DNA from: Straminergon stramineum
Taxonomy: Eukaryota > Streptophyta > Bryopsida > Hypnales > Calliergonaceae
Assembly: GCA_963920665.1 (NCBI GenBank)
Contig: OY987265.1
Coordinates: forward strand, 2,919,001-2,983,000
Length of the DNA stretch: 64,000 bases
Direction: 5' to 3'
Positions within the stretch are counted from its first letter, which is position 1. Every line of letters begins with the position of its first letter. A program made the translations under genes and the position numbers. This document shows, piece after piece, positions 10,020 to 20,699 of the stretch. A model generated the notes under the pieces. That model saw only the letters and a program-made list of their open reading frames with translations, searched no databases and was not told where the DNA came from.

Positions 10020-11078
10020 AAAAATGCTCGAGCATCAAGTGTGGGATGCAGCCATGATATTGTTATTGGCAGGACCGCAGGAGGGCTTCTCTGACATACT
10101 ATATATTTAAGTATAAATGTTGAAATAAATGTACGGGCTAGTGCCTTGAATAACAGAAATTTCCCATAGGAGCATGTGTGGCTCACCTTTGTTTGCTTTG
10201 TGCTAGCTCCATGAAATACAATTAGTGGTGCACTCATATGTTTGTATTTGTTGCTATTTTTGTTAATGGTTAGGTTAGATTGAGTATTGCTTGTGGAGTG
10301 GTAGTGTTGGGCAAATGTCATCACACTTTGTGTGACATGCTAATTATCCTCTACTTGCAATACTCAAATTCTAAATCTTAGTTAACTTACCTATTTGTTG
10401 CAGATTGGCAACATACAGTTTTGAAAACTAACCTCTACAAATGTATTGCACAAGTCCTGAAGGTCTTTTGAACTGAGTGTGTCCTTGCTCATCTAATTCC
10501 TTCCAGCCCTTGTCCCCCTCTGTCATGGGATGCTAAGTATGTTCAAACTTGCTAATTCGGCATGTTTCAAAGCGCCCCAATTGTGACATTCAAGAGCTCC
10601 GATTCCAGAAGAGCCCCTGGAAATTAAAGTGCCAATCCCTTAGAATTTTTCTAATTCAAACTAATTTTGACTTACATTTTTGTTTTCGTTTTGAAACAAA
10701 TGGATAAATTCCATTGATAAGGGAAAAAGTACATTGAACCAGGGGAACAAGTCCTCTGTGGAATTTTTTAGGTTTTCAGACAATCAGTAACAACAGAGCA
10801 CAAAGGAGAAAAAACAAACAAACAGAGGGGCCTCAGGAAAACCTCCCCAGCTTGGGAATGTTTAGCTAGATTTGATGTCCTAGTTTTGTGAAAGTTGCAA
10901 TTAGAAGCAGTTGATCAGAAATAACATGACACATGACATATCCAGCAATCATGTGCTGTTGTAAGCTTAGCTCAAATCTGGCCCCCAAAACACTCCACTG
11001 TGCTTCATCTTTAGAAGTGCCCAATCCAACAAGGGCATTTTGGGTCAAATTGTTGAGTCCACCACATGGTTAAGTTAC
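10020..11078 (+). repeat. duplicated non-coding block, paralogous to 36326-37190
   Basis: A long near-identical match to 36326 onward, beginning GAGCATCAAGTGTRGGATGCAGCC and including ACATACTATATATTTAAGTA and TCTAATTCCTTCCAGCCC. The frame on the minus strand at 10010-10324 is also open in the other copy (36338-36616), but it shows no domain and is probably chance. No gene is assigned. Confidence 0.75.
10675..10860 (-). mobile_element. insertion resembling a non-LTR retroelement 3' end (LINE/SINE tail)
   Basis: This ~190-bp piece is absent from the paralogous block at about 36960. It begins with a T-rich stretch then GAAACAAATGGATAAATTCC, AAAGTACA and AACAAGTCC, which resembles the 3' ends of plant retroposons in reverse orientation. 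A similar T-run followed by GACACAAATAAAGGAAACC occurs at about 52510. No target-site duplication was confirmed. Confidence 0.4.
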
Positions 11079-12273
11079 GGACTAAAGGGGCTTGCACACC
11101 TAGTGTTCGGAAGCAATGCGCTTAGCATGATAAAACAAGGAAAGAGCGACAAAGTCTGGGCCACGCCTCATCCAGGTCTGGTGGGCAGTGGTCTGTGAAA
11201 AAGCTACTTCTGTACGAGAGTCCTGTGTTCACACCACTTATCTGAGTTACCGATTTGGCACAGTGGTAAAGAGTTAGTGATGCTACGACTTATAGCCATG
11301 TCACATTTGCGGACTGGAACTATTGGCACTATTTTCAGCTGCAGCTAATGTCTTTGCCTTTTGCAGCACCTTCGGCGTCATTAGTCTTGATGTGCGGACA
11401 TGCAGTGTACGAGGGGTGTTGCAGTTGAACGTGCCAAATTGTCGGTGCTCGATCTGTACTTCTCAGTGTCTTGCATCTGCACTATCCAAGCTGTAACAGT
11501 CTTCAATCAACTTCCTCCTATATTTGCTTTCTAAAAGGAGGGCAAGGAAAGCTGCACAAGAGCTTCATAGTCGCACTTGCTGCAGGTGGAGGCTGCGGGG
11601 TGAAATCGACGTCTTCGGGAGGCGTGGCCTCAGTGTTCCACAACAATTCAGTTGAAGACGAAGGTACATTGTGGCCTCAATTTCACCTTTCCTTGCCTGT
11701 AACTGTGACATTCGTGCCTTCCACCGAGCAGGAGAAAGCCCTGTATCTAGACGTACTCGAAGTGTACAGTGTGTTCTAGCAGAGCCTTCAAACTGGTGAG
11801 CACATGTGTGGCAGGCGGTGAGCGAATGCATGGAACAGTAGACCACCGCGCAATTTAACGTGTGTGATTCCTTGCTAATCGACGTCGTCATTTACTTCGT
11901 CGATCAAGTGGAGAGGGACCACGACTGCTGAAGTTGGCGGCGGTGAGTGCTTATTCTACAGAAACCATTAATGTTGTTGTTAATCACCGCATTAAGTTAA
12001 TGGACACCTTCAACCACCATTAGCTGGAAGCGTTGCTAACTCTACAAAATCTACGTTTCACCTTATTTGTAGTATTTATTCATAGCGCCGCTTACTTGTC
12101 CTCGGTCAATTTAAAGCCATTTACTGTTGCACTAAGACTCAATCTTTCTGGCAGACACGTAGGCGTCCAGGTAGGATCGGCATTTACAAATGTATGTAAG
12201 TGTGAATGCCTGCAGACTCTACCTTCAATTATCCTCCACTAAAGTTGCCTCTAACGTCAGGTGTGCAAGCCCC
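11079..12273. mobile_element. Mutator-like non-autonomous element, possible Pack-MULE, ~1.2 kb
   Basis: The inverted ends are AAGGGGCTTGCACACCT at 11085-11101 and its complement at 12259-12275. A 9-bp direct repeat TTAAGTTAC lies at both sides (11070-11078 and 12274-12282), which fits the 9-11 bp duplication of Mutator-like elements. The paralogous block at 37190 lacks this sequence, supporting insertion. The interior is GC-richer and more gene-like than the surroundings. No transposase is seen. The inverted ends are short for a classic MULE. Confidence 0.6.
11471..11779 (+). CDS. 102-codon open frame inside the MULE-like element, possible captured gene fragment
   Basis: This open frame lies within the putative element and is GC-richer than flanking DNA. 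It contains VALAAGGGCGVKSTSSGG and LPVTVTFVPSTEQEKALYLD. The second part faintly recalls the PVTVTF...EE strand-loop of RNase PH-fold exosome subunits, but this is only a resemblance by eye. It may equally be non-coding. A T-rich stretch ending GCAG at about 11366 could be a remnant acceptor. Confidence 0.25.
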   Translation: MHLHYPSCNSLQSTSSYICFLKGGQGKLHKSFIVALAAGGGCGVKSTSSGGVASVFHNNSVEDEGTLWPQFHLSLPVTVTFVPSTEQEKALYLDVLEVYSVF

Positions 12274-12285
12274 TTAAGTTACATA

Positions 12286-12780
12286 AGGTAAAACAACCCA
12301 TTGTGGTCAAATGCCCCATAGTGGTCACCTAGGAAGTCATCCCATTGTGGTTTTTTCCAGACCCCATCATGGGTTTTATAAGTAAATGAGATTTGGACCA
12401 CAATCAATGTTTTACCTGACAGTAATGGAGTGATTAGTGACTGCATTAGGAACTTCTAACTTTTTAGTGTAATTTCATTGTAGGAAGTGACTTTTTTAGG
12501 CCTTTCACATTAGAAATTATTGTGACTGCTTTAGGTGTGTAAGATGAGCATGATGGATACAGATTTTGTTCGTTCTGGGGTAGTCTACAGACTCTTTTGG
12601 GTCATAATGGACTGAACACTTCAAAAATTCATAGCAAATTCATACTTTGTCAAAAAAAATATAATTTCAAATGCTCTCATTGTTTCTCACACTTGTCTTT
12701 ATGTGGAAAAAAAATGAAAAAATTTCAGCAATGGCATGAGTACGAACTCCTAATTCTAACCACAATGGGTTGTTTTACCT
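12286..12780. mobile_element. TA-flanked MITE (Tc1/mariner-like), 495 bp
   Basis: Perfect 22-bp inverted ends AGGTAAAACAACCCATTGTG(GT) at 12286-12307 and 12759-12780, each next to TA (12284-12285 and 12781-12782). The TA target duplication fits Tc1/mariner-type insertion, although the ends are not the common Stowaway sequence. There is no transposase. It sits almost directly beside the MULE-like element and is also missing from the block near 37190. Confidence 0.8.
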
Positions 12781-12782
12781 TA

Positions 12783-13241
12783 ATGCTCGAGAGCCGGGAG
12801 GCTTGAGAGCATTATGGGACATAATGCCAACTCTAATAGTTCATCACATATGTCCATATCTGTACTTTTTGCAAATCTAAGGGTGTAGAAAAAGGGCATG
12901 TTGCCTTGAAAATCGGACTTAGCATTGTGTAAGTGAGGCAACTTCTTCCTTGCTAGTAGAAACTCAACTCATAGTTCACATGTTTAATAGCTAGAGATTG
13001 GAAATGTCCCCCTTTAACCTTGTCACGAGGTTGAGGATTGAAATTATCCAATGAATGACTTAGGATATCTTTGTAGTGAACAAGGAAGCAATTCTTCATC
13101 TATTATTTTTATGGTGGGAGGTGGGGACATGCAGAGTCTTCTTAGGCATGAACCAACCCTCATTGAAGGCCTTTCTTTTTTTTAGAAGTACAAAGATTCC
13201 AACATAGCAGAAAACAAAAGTACACACATGTTGTTCTAGGA
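12783..13241 (+). repeat. duplicated non-coding block, paralogous to about 37190-37490
   Basis: Matches copy B at GAGCATTATGGGACATAATG, TAGTTCATCACATA and CAACTCATRGTTCACATG. It continues the 10020-11078 match after the two insertions. The right part (about 13000-13241) has no clear counterpart and no gene. Confidence 0.6.
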
Positions 13242-13245
13242 TTAA

Positions 13246-13505
13246 CCCCTAAGCGTCACAGAGAGAACTACATGAGTGAGGAGCTTTTTTTGTTGGATCT
13301 AGAGAATCCAAAATAATTTGAGAACTACTTGGTTACTGAAGTTTTTACTGTTGAGATTTGAAGCCAACTTATTGATGAGTACAAATCTGCAATTTATAAG
13401 AGAATCCACAGTGCGGATTTCAAGATTATAATATTTGATGGACTTGGTATTTCACAAATCCTATTTTCTCAGAGTCCAAAAAACATCCGCTCTAACACAC
13501 AGGGG
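13246..13505. mobile_element. TTAA-flanked MITE, 260 bp (family C)
   Basis: Flanked by TTAA at 13242-13245 and 13506-13509. Left end CCCCTAAGCG, right end AGGGG. Relatives of the same size are at 52821-53080 (TTAA-flanked) and about 27010-27248; all share AGAGAGAACWACATRAGTGAGGAG near the left end and TTTGAAGCCAAC in the middle. Confidence 0.8.
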
Positions 13506-13509
13506 TTAA

Positions 13510-13880
13510 GCAATACATAGCATTAGGATGATTCACTTGGGAGAGAACTCTAGAGATGTGGAGAGATCACTTTGAGTACAACTCTCCTAAATAATACCAA
13601 GTGTTTTTTGTTATCACTCATTGTGTATGAATTTGCTACGCAATTTCAAAATGGTTGGTTGTAGACCCCCAGTCCATTCAAGCATCAGTAGCCATGAACA
13701 TTTGACCCAAGGCATGCTAAGTAAACATGGTTTGCTAGTAAGTCCAACCCTTCACGTGAAGGAAATCAGTTTACAATAGATGAATTGCTGTTGGTAACTT
13801 ACAGCAGTTTGTATCATACTGGAGAATGAAAGTGGTATTGGAAACAGTGGTTACAATGATATTGGAGATGGGAACAGGTC
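13510..13880 (-). repeat. duplicated block, inverted relative to the rest of the A/B duplication (matches 37720-38090)
   Basis: The complement of 37720-38090 matches here through GAGAGAACTCYAGAGATGTGG, TAATACCAAGTG, GTTATCACTCATTG and GTAGACCCCCAGTCCATTC. Neighbouring duplicated segments are in direct orientation, so one copy has a local inversion. The breakpoint here abuts the MITE ending at 13505. Confidence 0.8.
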
Positions 13881-14529
13881 CTTTACAATATAACTACATG
13901 AAACTTGCATCCTCCAAAAACTTTGCTAGCCAACCATCCCAATTCTCCTTTTTCAACTATTGCACTCATTCATGTAGAATTTTGAATAATTGTTTTGTCT
14001 TTTATGCAAGATTTGGTCAATTTTAGGTGCATAGAAGTCCACCAAGAGTTACATTAATCCATGAGAGAGCCAACATCCTCTAGGTGGATTACAAATGTTT
14101 TCAAGAGCTTGTTGTAGAAGCTAAAAGAAATGGTTGAAGTACATACTAATATGTTGAAATTTTTTCTGTTCTTCAACAAATGCAACTAGCATGATCACTT
14201 AGTGCTTGGATTTATGATTATTGTACAAGGTTCTAAATGATTTCATAGAAGGATGGGAAGGAAAGAAAAACTTGCAAAAATGAAGAATCCATGTCTAGAT
14301 TCTTCTCTACTTTAATTTGTTTTGCCAAAAAAAGAATTCAAAATCCACATCTAACTTCTTGCTAGGGACTCTAACGGATTAATCCTTAAACAAACTTTGT
14401 ATATGGTGCTGTATTTGGCTTTTAGAGTACAAATTATTTTCCAAAATATGGTAGAACATACACCATTGGATTGAAAATTCATCAATTGGGATATTTCATT
14501 TAGATGTCATTTTAGCATCTATGCCTTAT
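13881..14529. other. non-coding stretch, nothing recognised
   Basis: AT-rich sequence. Short frames here lack any recognisable domain. No repeat boundary found. Confidence 0.45.
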
Positions 14530-14865
14530 GATGCTCAAATATGGCATTGTCCAAATAGAGTACATGGCCATTATGCAACTTTGAAGATATGCAGGAGGTG
14601 CAACAATAATGCAAATTGGAAGTGCAATGTATCATTGGATCCAACTCAATATGAGTACAAATGGTTCTCACTACCATGTACTTCAATTCTTGCACCTTCT
14701 ATGGGTAGACTTTTGAGAAGAAACATGAAGTTTTTGTGACCTCCATGTAGAAGTATATGATATTTGCAATGTGTCAATCGGAATAGTTTGCATGCATGAT
14801 TACAAGAAAATAAACAATTGAAAAGTGTTGGGATCAAGTATCGGACTTCTATAAAACTAAATAAT
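14530..14865 (+). repeat. left part of duplicated block matching 3886-4230
   Basis: Shares GCAACAATAATGCAAATTGG and CCAACTCAATATGAGTACAAA with the 4-kb copy. The match resumes after the inserted element, at 15822-16010 (AGACAAAGCTACAACTAAAATGTAG). Confidence 0.75.
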
Positions 14866-14869
14866 TTAA

Positions 14870-15817
14870 CCCCTAAATGTATTTGACTATGTTTTCACCA
14901 AAAACGCTCCAAAACTGCCATTTCTAGTACAAGTACCAAATTTTAGAAAAAAAAAACATTTTTGGAAAAATGTAACCATAGGATCTTGTAGTACGCTGGT
15001 TTGGGAAGATGTGGAAAAAATTTCAGAAATTTTCACCGTTTGGATTGCAAGATATTAGCATTTGAAGTGGGAAAAAGCCATTTTTTGGCCCTGCGAAAAT
15101 CCGGGCAGATGCACTTCACAAGGTCAGATCATTATGAAAAAATGTCCAAAATGGTTGTAACTCTTTGGATTCATTCTTCAAGTCATGTTGGCTACATGCT
15201 TTAAAAATTTTAGATCATTTGGAATTGTACAACATATAGGAAAAAAATAATAAGTTGAAAGAAGTAGAGAATGATTCAAAATACTAAATTGTTAATAATT
15301 TATTTATGGAATTGGAAAATGACAATCCCAATGGTTAAATTGTTGTAATAAACAATCTACACCTCACGTTTTTATTTTTTTCCAAAAATATGAAAATTTG
15401 AGTTAAATAAAGGTCTTCAAAGTTTATTTTAGAGTAGAGATTTCATTACTACCCACAAACTACCCACAACTAAAAACCTTCATAACTTTCATCTCATAAA
15501 TCCAAATGGAATGATTCAAAGCTTTCCACGTATATATAAATCATGAAAATAAATTTCAAATTTTTATTTTAAAAAAAAGTGATTTTTAAAGAAGTTTTTT
15601 TTGCTGCCTGGGCTGCCCATTGAGCAATGAAAACAACATATCATACAATAACTTTTTAACCATGTAATCAAAAGTTATGGAAATTTTGGGGCCTTCAAGC
15701 TACCCCTTGGGCACACGTTGTATAAAAATTTCAAAGAAAAACAATAAAAATTCCATTCATAGTGAGCTACCCTAAATCGCGATGTTGCCAAAAAAACACC
15801 ATTTGGTCCTTTAGGGG
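14870..15817. mobile_element. TTAA-flanked piggyBac-like MITE, family A, 948 bp
   Basis: Left end CCCCTAAATG, right end CCTTTAGGGG, with exact TTAA on both sides (14866-14869 and 15818-15821). The uninterrupted paralogous site at 4235-4238 has one TTAA, so the insertion duplicated TTAA. It nearly matches 5232-6178 in the opposite orientation. Core at about 14963-15058. No transposase; an open frame at 15001-15204 is a shadow of repeat sequence. Confidence 0.9.
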
Positions 15818-16010
15818 TTAAACATTAAACTAGAACTTTTGGGTTGCATTTAGTTTGACAACAAGACAAAGCTACAACTAAAATGTAGTTCCCTACTCTT
15901 GTGGATTGAAGTATAAACACTACGGAAACTAACTATAGAAATTCTAATTTTGTAAAATTTGAAATTTCTTTTTTTATTTTGATCCCACATGGAAAACCAA
16001 TTATTATAAC

Positions 16011-16590
16011 CCCCTCATGTCAAATATAAAAAACATGCACTTGCTTTTCCAAGCCACTTATGGGTGGACACTTGTTTCCATTCTTCTTGTAGTAAAAGTT
16101 CTTTTATTTGTGTCAAAAAAAGAACATTGCTAGAACATCCTAAAAATAGGCACACATCTAAGCTTTTTCAAACTAAAAAACTTGCCTCACGGGAATATGT
16201 ATTGTTTCCTGTACTTATCTATATTATGTCTATACATTGCTTGTATCCTTATTGTTGTGCAATCTTATTCAAAGTCTTTTAAGCATCCATATTGTACTTA
16301 CACAAAGAACATGTATAGTCATAGACTTAAGAATAGGCATAATATTCATATACTACATTTGGTAAGGCAAAAATAGCTTCAAAGTACAAATATTGACATT
16401 TTAAACACTCAAATTCTTTTTTTGCGAGGCAGAAAAAGTTCAAAGAAAACATAGTGTAAAAAGTCTACTAAACACTCACAATTTGTTTTTGCAAGGCAAA
16501 AAAATAGAGATCATGTAGCCAACCTCCAAGCATTATTTTTGACAATGCGAAAATAGTCATAGAACTTCAAGAAGGAATAAAGCCATTAGA
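16011..16590. other. non-coding stretch with a loose ~90-bp direct repeat
   Basis: AT-rich. Around 16405-16510 the motif CACTCA..TTTTTTTGCRAGGCA occurs twice about 70-90 bp apart. Nothing gene-like is seen. Confidence 0.4.
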
Positions 16591-16868
16591 GGAGTTTTGG
16601 GGGATCTAGAGGGCCGTTTCGGGCTTGTTCTCGGCGTTGTTCCCCTAGTAGTCCAGGAACGGTTGTTGTCAAATTTTTTAATTTTGAAAATTTTTTAATT
16701 TTTAATTTTGAAAAATTTTAAATGTAAAAGAAGGTTGAAAAAAATTCATTTAAAATTTTTTTTTAATGACGTGGCAGTCGTTGTGCTATGTCAAGCAGTT
16801 GCTACGGGGCAATTCCCAGGGTCTGGAATCCAAGGGAACACGCAACCCTCCAAATCCCCCAAAACTCC
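16591..16868. mobile_element. MITE, 278 bp, GGAGTTTTGGGGGAT termini
   Basis: Inverted ends GGAGTTTTGGGGGATCTAGAGGG at 16591 and its near-complement ending at 16868. The interior has AT-rich palindromic stretches and a GACGTGGCA motif also found in the MITE at 22317. The target-site duplication is not clear. Confidence 0.65.
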
Positions 16869-17078
16869 AACATATAGGAAGCATGAAATTATATAGGATC
16901 AACGTAACCAACTAGAGTCTAGTAATCTTCCATGAAGGTGTAGACCTCACTTGCACCCATACAATCCAATAAACACATAATTAGTTAGTTAGAATTTGTA
17001 TATTAGGTGTCTACAACCTACACCACTTGTTATCGTTTTTGCATGTAGAATTTCAAGAACAAAACAACGGCTATGTTA

Positions 17079-17899
17079 GGGCCACTTCACACTATGGCAC
17101 AAGGTCGATAGTCCATTGATTTTAGCCAATGAGATTGCAGAAACCCCAAGAGTTCGACCTCTCGACCCTTCACACAAGGAGGCATAGTCCAAAGTCCATT
17201 GCCCATTTGTCTACCAACATGGCAACCAAATGCCTACATGGCGACGGACTCTCGATTAGAGTTTGGGTCTCCATTTCTGGCCAACCCAAACTCTAATTGA
17301 GAGTCTGTCAAGTTTTTTTCAGAAACTAACAAGATCTAAGCCATTAGATCAGACTATTTTGGTAGTAATAGGTAGGATGCCATTTATTTGTTTATTTGTT
17401 TATTTGTGTCATGTTGCCATTGGGGTTTGAAACCTAGTCTCCACTACTAAAATGGTGAGTCTTAGCATTCAATGAACCTACTTCCCTTCAATGTCTCATG
17501 CCACCTTTTTATTCCATTTATATCCTTCATATTCCTTGTTCGATGATGAGAGCATGTATTGCAATTATTTTTCCAAGGCCATTTTTGAACCCTTTCTCGT
17601 GTTTTTTTAACCTTTTGCTTGAAAAAATTGTCACATGGGTGATAATTCGTTGAAAATTTCAGAAATTGGATGGATTAATGTGGAGAGAAAGGATAGAGGT
17701 CGAAAAAATGGAATAGGTTTGGACTTTGGGCTTGGACTTTGGCCTTTGGCCTTTGGAGGCTTCACACTATGGCCGGCCAAAGGCTCCAATTTCTAGTTTC
17801 TTTGGCCTATTTATTGCTCATTTCCTTGGACTCTCACCAAAGTTTAGCCACTCAATCCCATGGCCTCTCAACTTGGACGGCCATAGTGTGAAGAGGCCC
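17079..17899. mobile_element. PIF/Harbinger-like non-autonomous element, 821 bp
   Basis: Inverted ends GGGCCACTTCACACTATGGC (left) and its near-complement ending GAAGAGGCCC (right), flanked by TTA on both sides (17076-17078 and 17900-17902), the typical 3-bp duplication of PIF/Harbinger. An internal copy of TTCACACTATGGCC lies near 17760. A strong internal hairpin has arms 17243-17268 and 17284-17309 (24 of 26 matching). No transposase. Confidence 0.8.
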
Positions 17900-17902
17900 T
17901 TA

Positions 17903-18663
17903 ATCTACAACAACTTCACGAGACCAAAACTTGAGCAATAGTAGAGATGGTTTGGGAAGAAGCAACAGCCATCATGGAAGAGCCTCGATGCACCAAATCA
18001 GAGCCCCTGTAACAAAAACACAATCACCCCTACTGCACTGCTTGTGTGTGGATGCCTCCAATGTATGGGGAGTACCGGCATTTAGTTACAAGCTAGCCGG
18101 TTGATTTTGATAATTTCTAAACCAAGTAGAAAAGTGTAGGAAGTGATTCCGAATGAAAAAAGGAGATTTTAAAAAATGGACCGGGTAGGAAAAAAAACTT
18201 CAACAATTTTGCCATCCGTCCTAGGAGTATGTAGGAAAATTACCAATTTACATGCTTTTTTTTACAGTGGGCAGCCGACCAGGCACATGCTTTCTAGGAA
18301 ATTATTTTGACATATATATAGAATTTTTTTTGTAGTATACTTAATGTGTTGTACTTTGTTCATAGCATTTGATGTAATTGGCCTTAAGTACATAGGATTC
18401 CCAAACAAGTAAATAGTTAAGTTTGTAAATTCGGAGGTAGCTGTCTTTTGTTGTTGGGACTTAGAAAAACTTCTAGAATACTGAGTTTATGATACTTAAC
18501 TTGTAGTACTAACCAACCTCTGGAAAATACTTAGACCCTTTTGGGATCCTTGTATTTTCCAAAGGCTAAATCCTCGCCCCTAAGATGGTAGGAGTTTCGC
18601 CAAGTTCAACTCCTGCCAAGGATACTCTAAGAAAAAAAATTGGAAGTGAAAGACAAGAACACT
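17903..18663. other. non-coding stretch, nothing recognised
   Basis: Mixed-composition sequence without a convincing frame or repeat end. Confidence 0.4.
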
Positions 18664-18667
18664 TTAA

Positions 18668-19226
18668 CCCCTAAAAGACCAAGTGTCCATTCAACGTCCG
18701 CAAGAAATCTCAGGTAGGCTCCTATGAATTTATTTTTAGTCGGATGTTTATGAAATTTGGACCTATTGTATAACTATATATCCCCTTCTTGAGAATCTAA
18801 TTTTTTTCCGATTGGGTGCCCGGATCAAAAGTTATGTTGCCTTGAACTTTGTGGGCAACTTCGGGTAGTATGTGCAAAACTCTTCCTATGATTTTGAAAT
18901 TTGGTAGGTGTGTAGCTTACATAATCCAAGATGCAAATGTCAAAAAAAATAACCTTGTTTAGTGTAAGAATCTCATTGTAGAAGGAATTAAATGTCGGGC
19001 AAGGTTGGAAAAAAACTTTTTCACTTAACTTCAAACGTTATAATCTTTCAATCCATGCAGTCAAAATTTCTAAAAAATTTTCCACATGTTCTCAAAGAAA
19101 TCTAGTTCAAATTTGTATGGTTGAATTTTGAAAAAAAAAACTTTTTTTTTCATTTTTTTCTTGCTACCCTAAAAAGTGGCAGTTTTTGACAATTTTTGCC
19201 TAAAATATGCCTTGGCCCTTTAGGGA
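18668..19226. mobile_element. TTAA-flanked piggyBac-like MITE, 559 bp (family D)
   Basis: TTAA at 18664-18667 and 19227-19230. Left end CCCCTAAAAGACCAAG, right end CCTTTAGGGA. It differs from family A over most of its length but carries the shared internal core at about 19028-19125 (ATCTTTCAATCCA ... TTTCCACATGTTCTC ... TATGGTTGAATTT). Confidence 0.8.
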
Positions 19227-19230
19227 TTAA

Positions 19231-19892
19231 CCAAAAAAATGGGGAGTGAATAAAAATTCACCACCAAAATGCAAAACCAGACCCATTTTTGACATTTAGG
19301 AAAGCAACAAATTGAAAAACAAAAATGGCAGCTAATTGCCTCATTCCATTAAGAAATGGGGCATATCAACCGATAAAATTTACACCCTTTAGGCCCACTT
19401 CCGGGTAAAATTTGAAAAATCTGAGCCACCTTCTAGAAGCTCAGAAATTGTCCAATTTTCCTACATAACTCCCTGGACTGTGGATGCCTCTATTGCTCAA
19501 TCGGAGTGAAAGTCACAAGTGCTACAGCAAGTTCAACCAACTTCCTGTAGAGGAGAACAAGGGCCTTCTTCCTTCTTCCAAAACAAATAGCACCTTGATT
19601 TCTTTTTTTAAAACCCAAGAAACCAATGCACGGCATTCAATCTCTAGTGAAAGCCCTAAGGCCTAAACTGTAACTGTAATTGTTCACAGACAAGGAGTTG
19701 GTTAGCCACAAGGGACATTCCAAGTCCAATTAAGTTACTGCTATCATTGGTTTGAAAAGAACTGTCAGTAAATGTAGACTCCATTTTATAATTAGGATCC
19801 TCCTCCATAAGTTACATAGTATGGCCTCATATCCAAATGACCATGGTACCTTGAGTAAATAAGTAATCATTCCAATTCGACTACTCATATTA
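19231..19892. other. non-coding stretch, nothing recognised
   Basis: No gene or repeat boundary recognised between two TTAA-family elements. Confidence 0.4.
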
Positions 19893-20450
19893 CCCCTAAA
19901 TGTTTTGGACTATGTTTCCAGAAAGAACGCTCCAAAACTGCCATTTCTAGTACAAGTATCAAATTTTAGAAAAAATAAATATATTCTAGACACAGGTAAC
20001 CATAGGATCTTGTAGTACATTGGTTCAAGAAGATGTGAAAAAAAATTCAGAAATTTTCACTGTGTTGATTGCATACTACTAGCGTTTAAATCGACAAGAA
20101 TCCTTTTTTTGGCCCTGCGAATTATCTAGCAGCTACATTTCACAAGGTCGCATTTGTAAAAGAAAATGTCCAAAATGGTGGTTCTTCTTTGGATTCATTC
20201 TTCAACGCAAGTTGGCTACATGCTAGAAAAAGTTCATATCATTTTGGAATTGTACAAGAGATAGGAAAGAAATGTTTGTAATATTGTAATAAACAATCTA
20301 CATCCTTTGATTTGATTTTTTTCCAAAATATTGAAAATTGAGTTAAAGAAAAGACTTCAAAGTTTATTTTAGAGTAGAGAATCCGTAAGTGCCCTCAAAC
20401 TAAAAACCCTCATAACTTTCATCTCATTAATCAAAATGTAATGATTGTAA
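19893..20450. mobile_element. truncated family A piggyBac-like MITE
   Basis: Begins ACCCCTAAATG after ATT and runs parallel to 14870 onward: GGACTATGTTTYCA, CGCTCCAAAACTGCC, then the core at about 19989-20085. It is more diverged, has internal deletions, and loses similarity at about 20450 without a right terminus. Confidence 0.75.
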
Positions 20451-20699
20451 GATTATCTGGAACAAGAAAGGCCCGCCTCTTTGTCTTTTTTTTTTTTCTT
20501 GAAACATGGACCCTCTTTGTCTTTTTCAATAGTCGTTTGTCGGTTTGAAGCTCCCGGCTCTTTGTCCTTAACTTAGTGTCCAGCCTCTTGGCTTGGCTAT
20601 TTCTGTTCTTTGATTCTTATTAATGCAATGGTTTCTCCATTTGTTCAAAATAAAATGAAAATTATTGGAACATGGAACATGGAGCATTCCAGTTCATTT

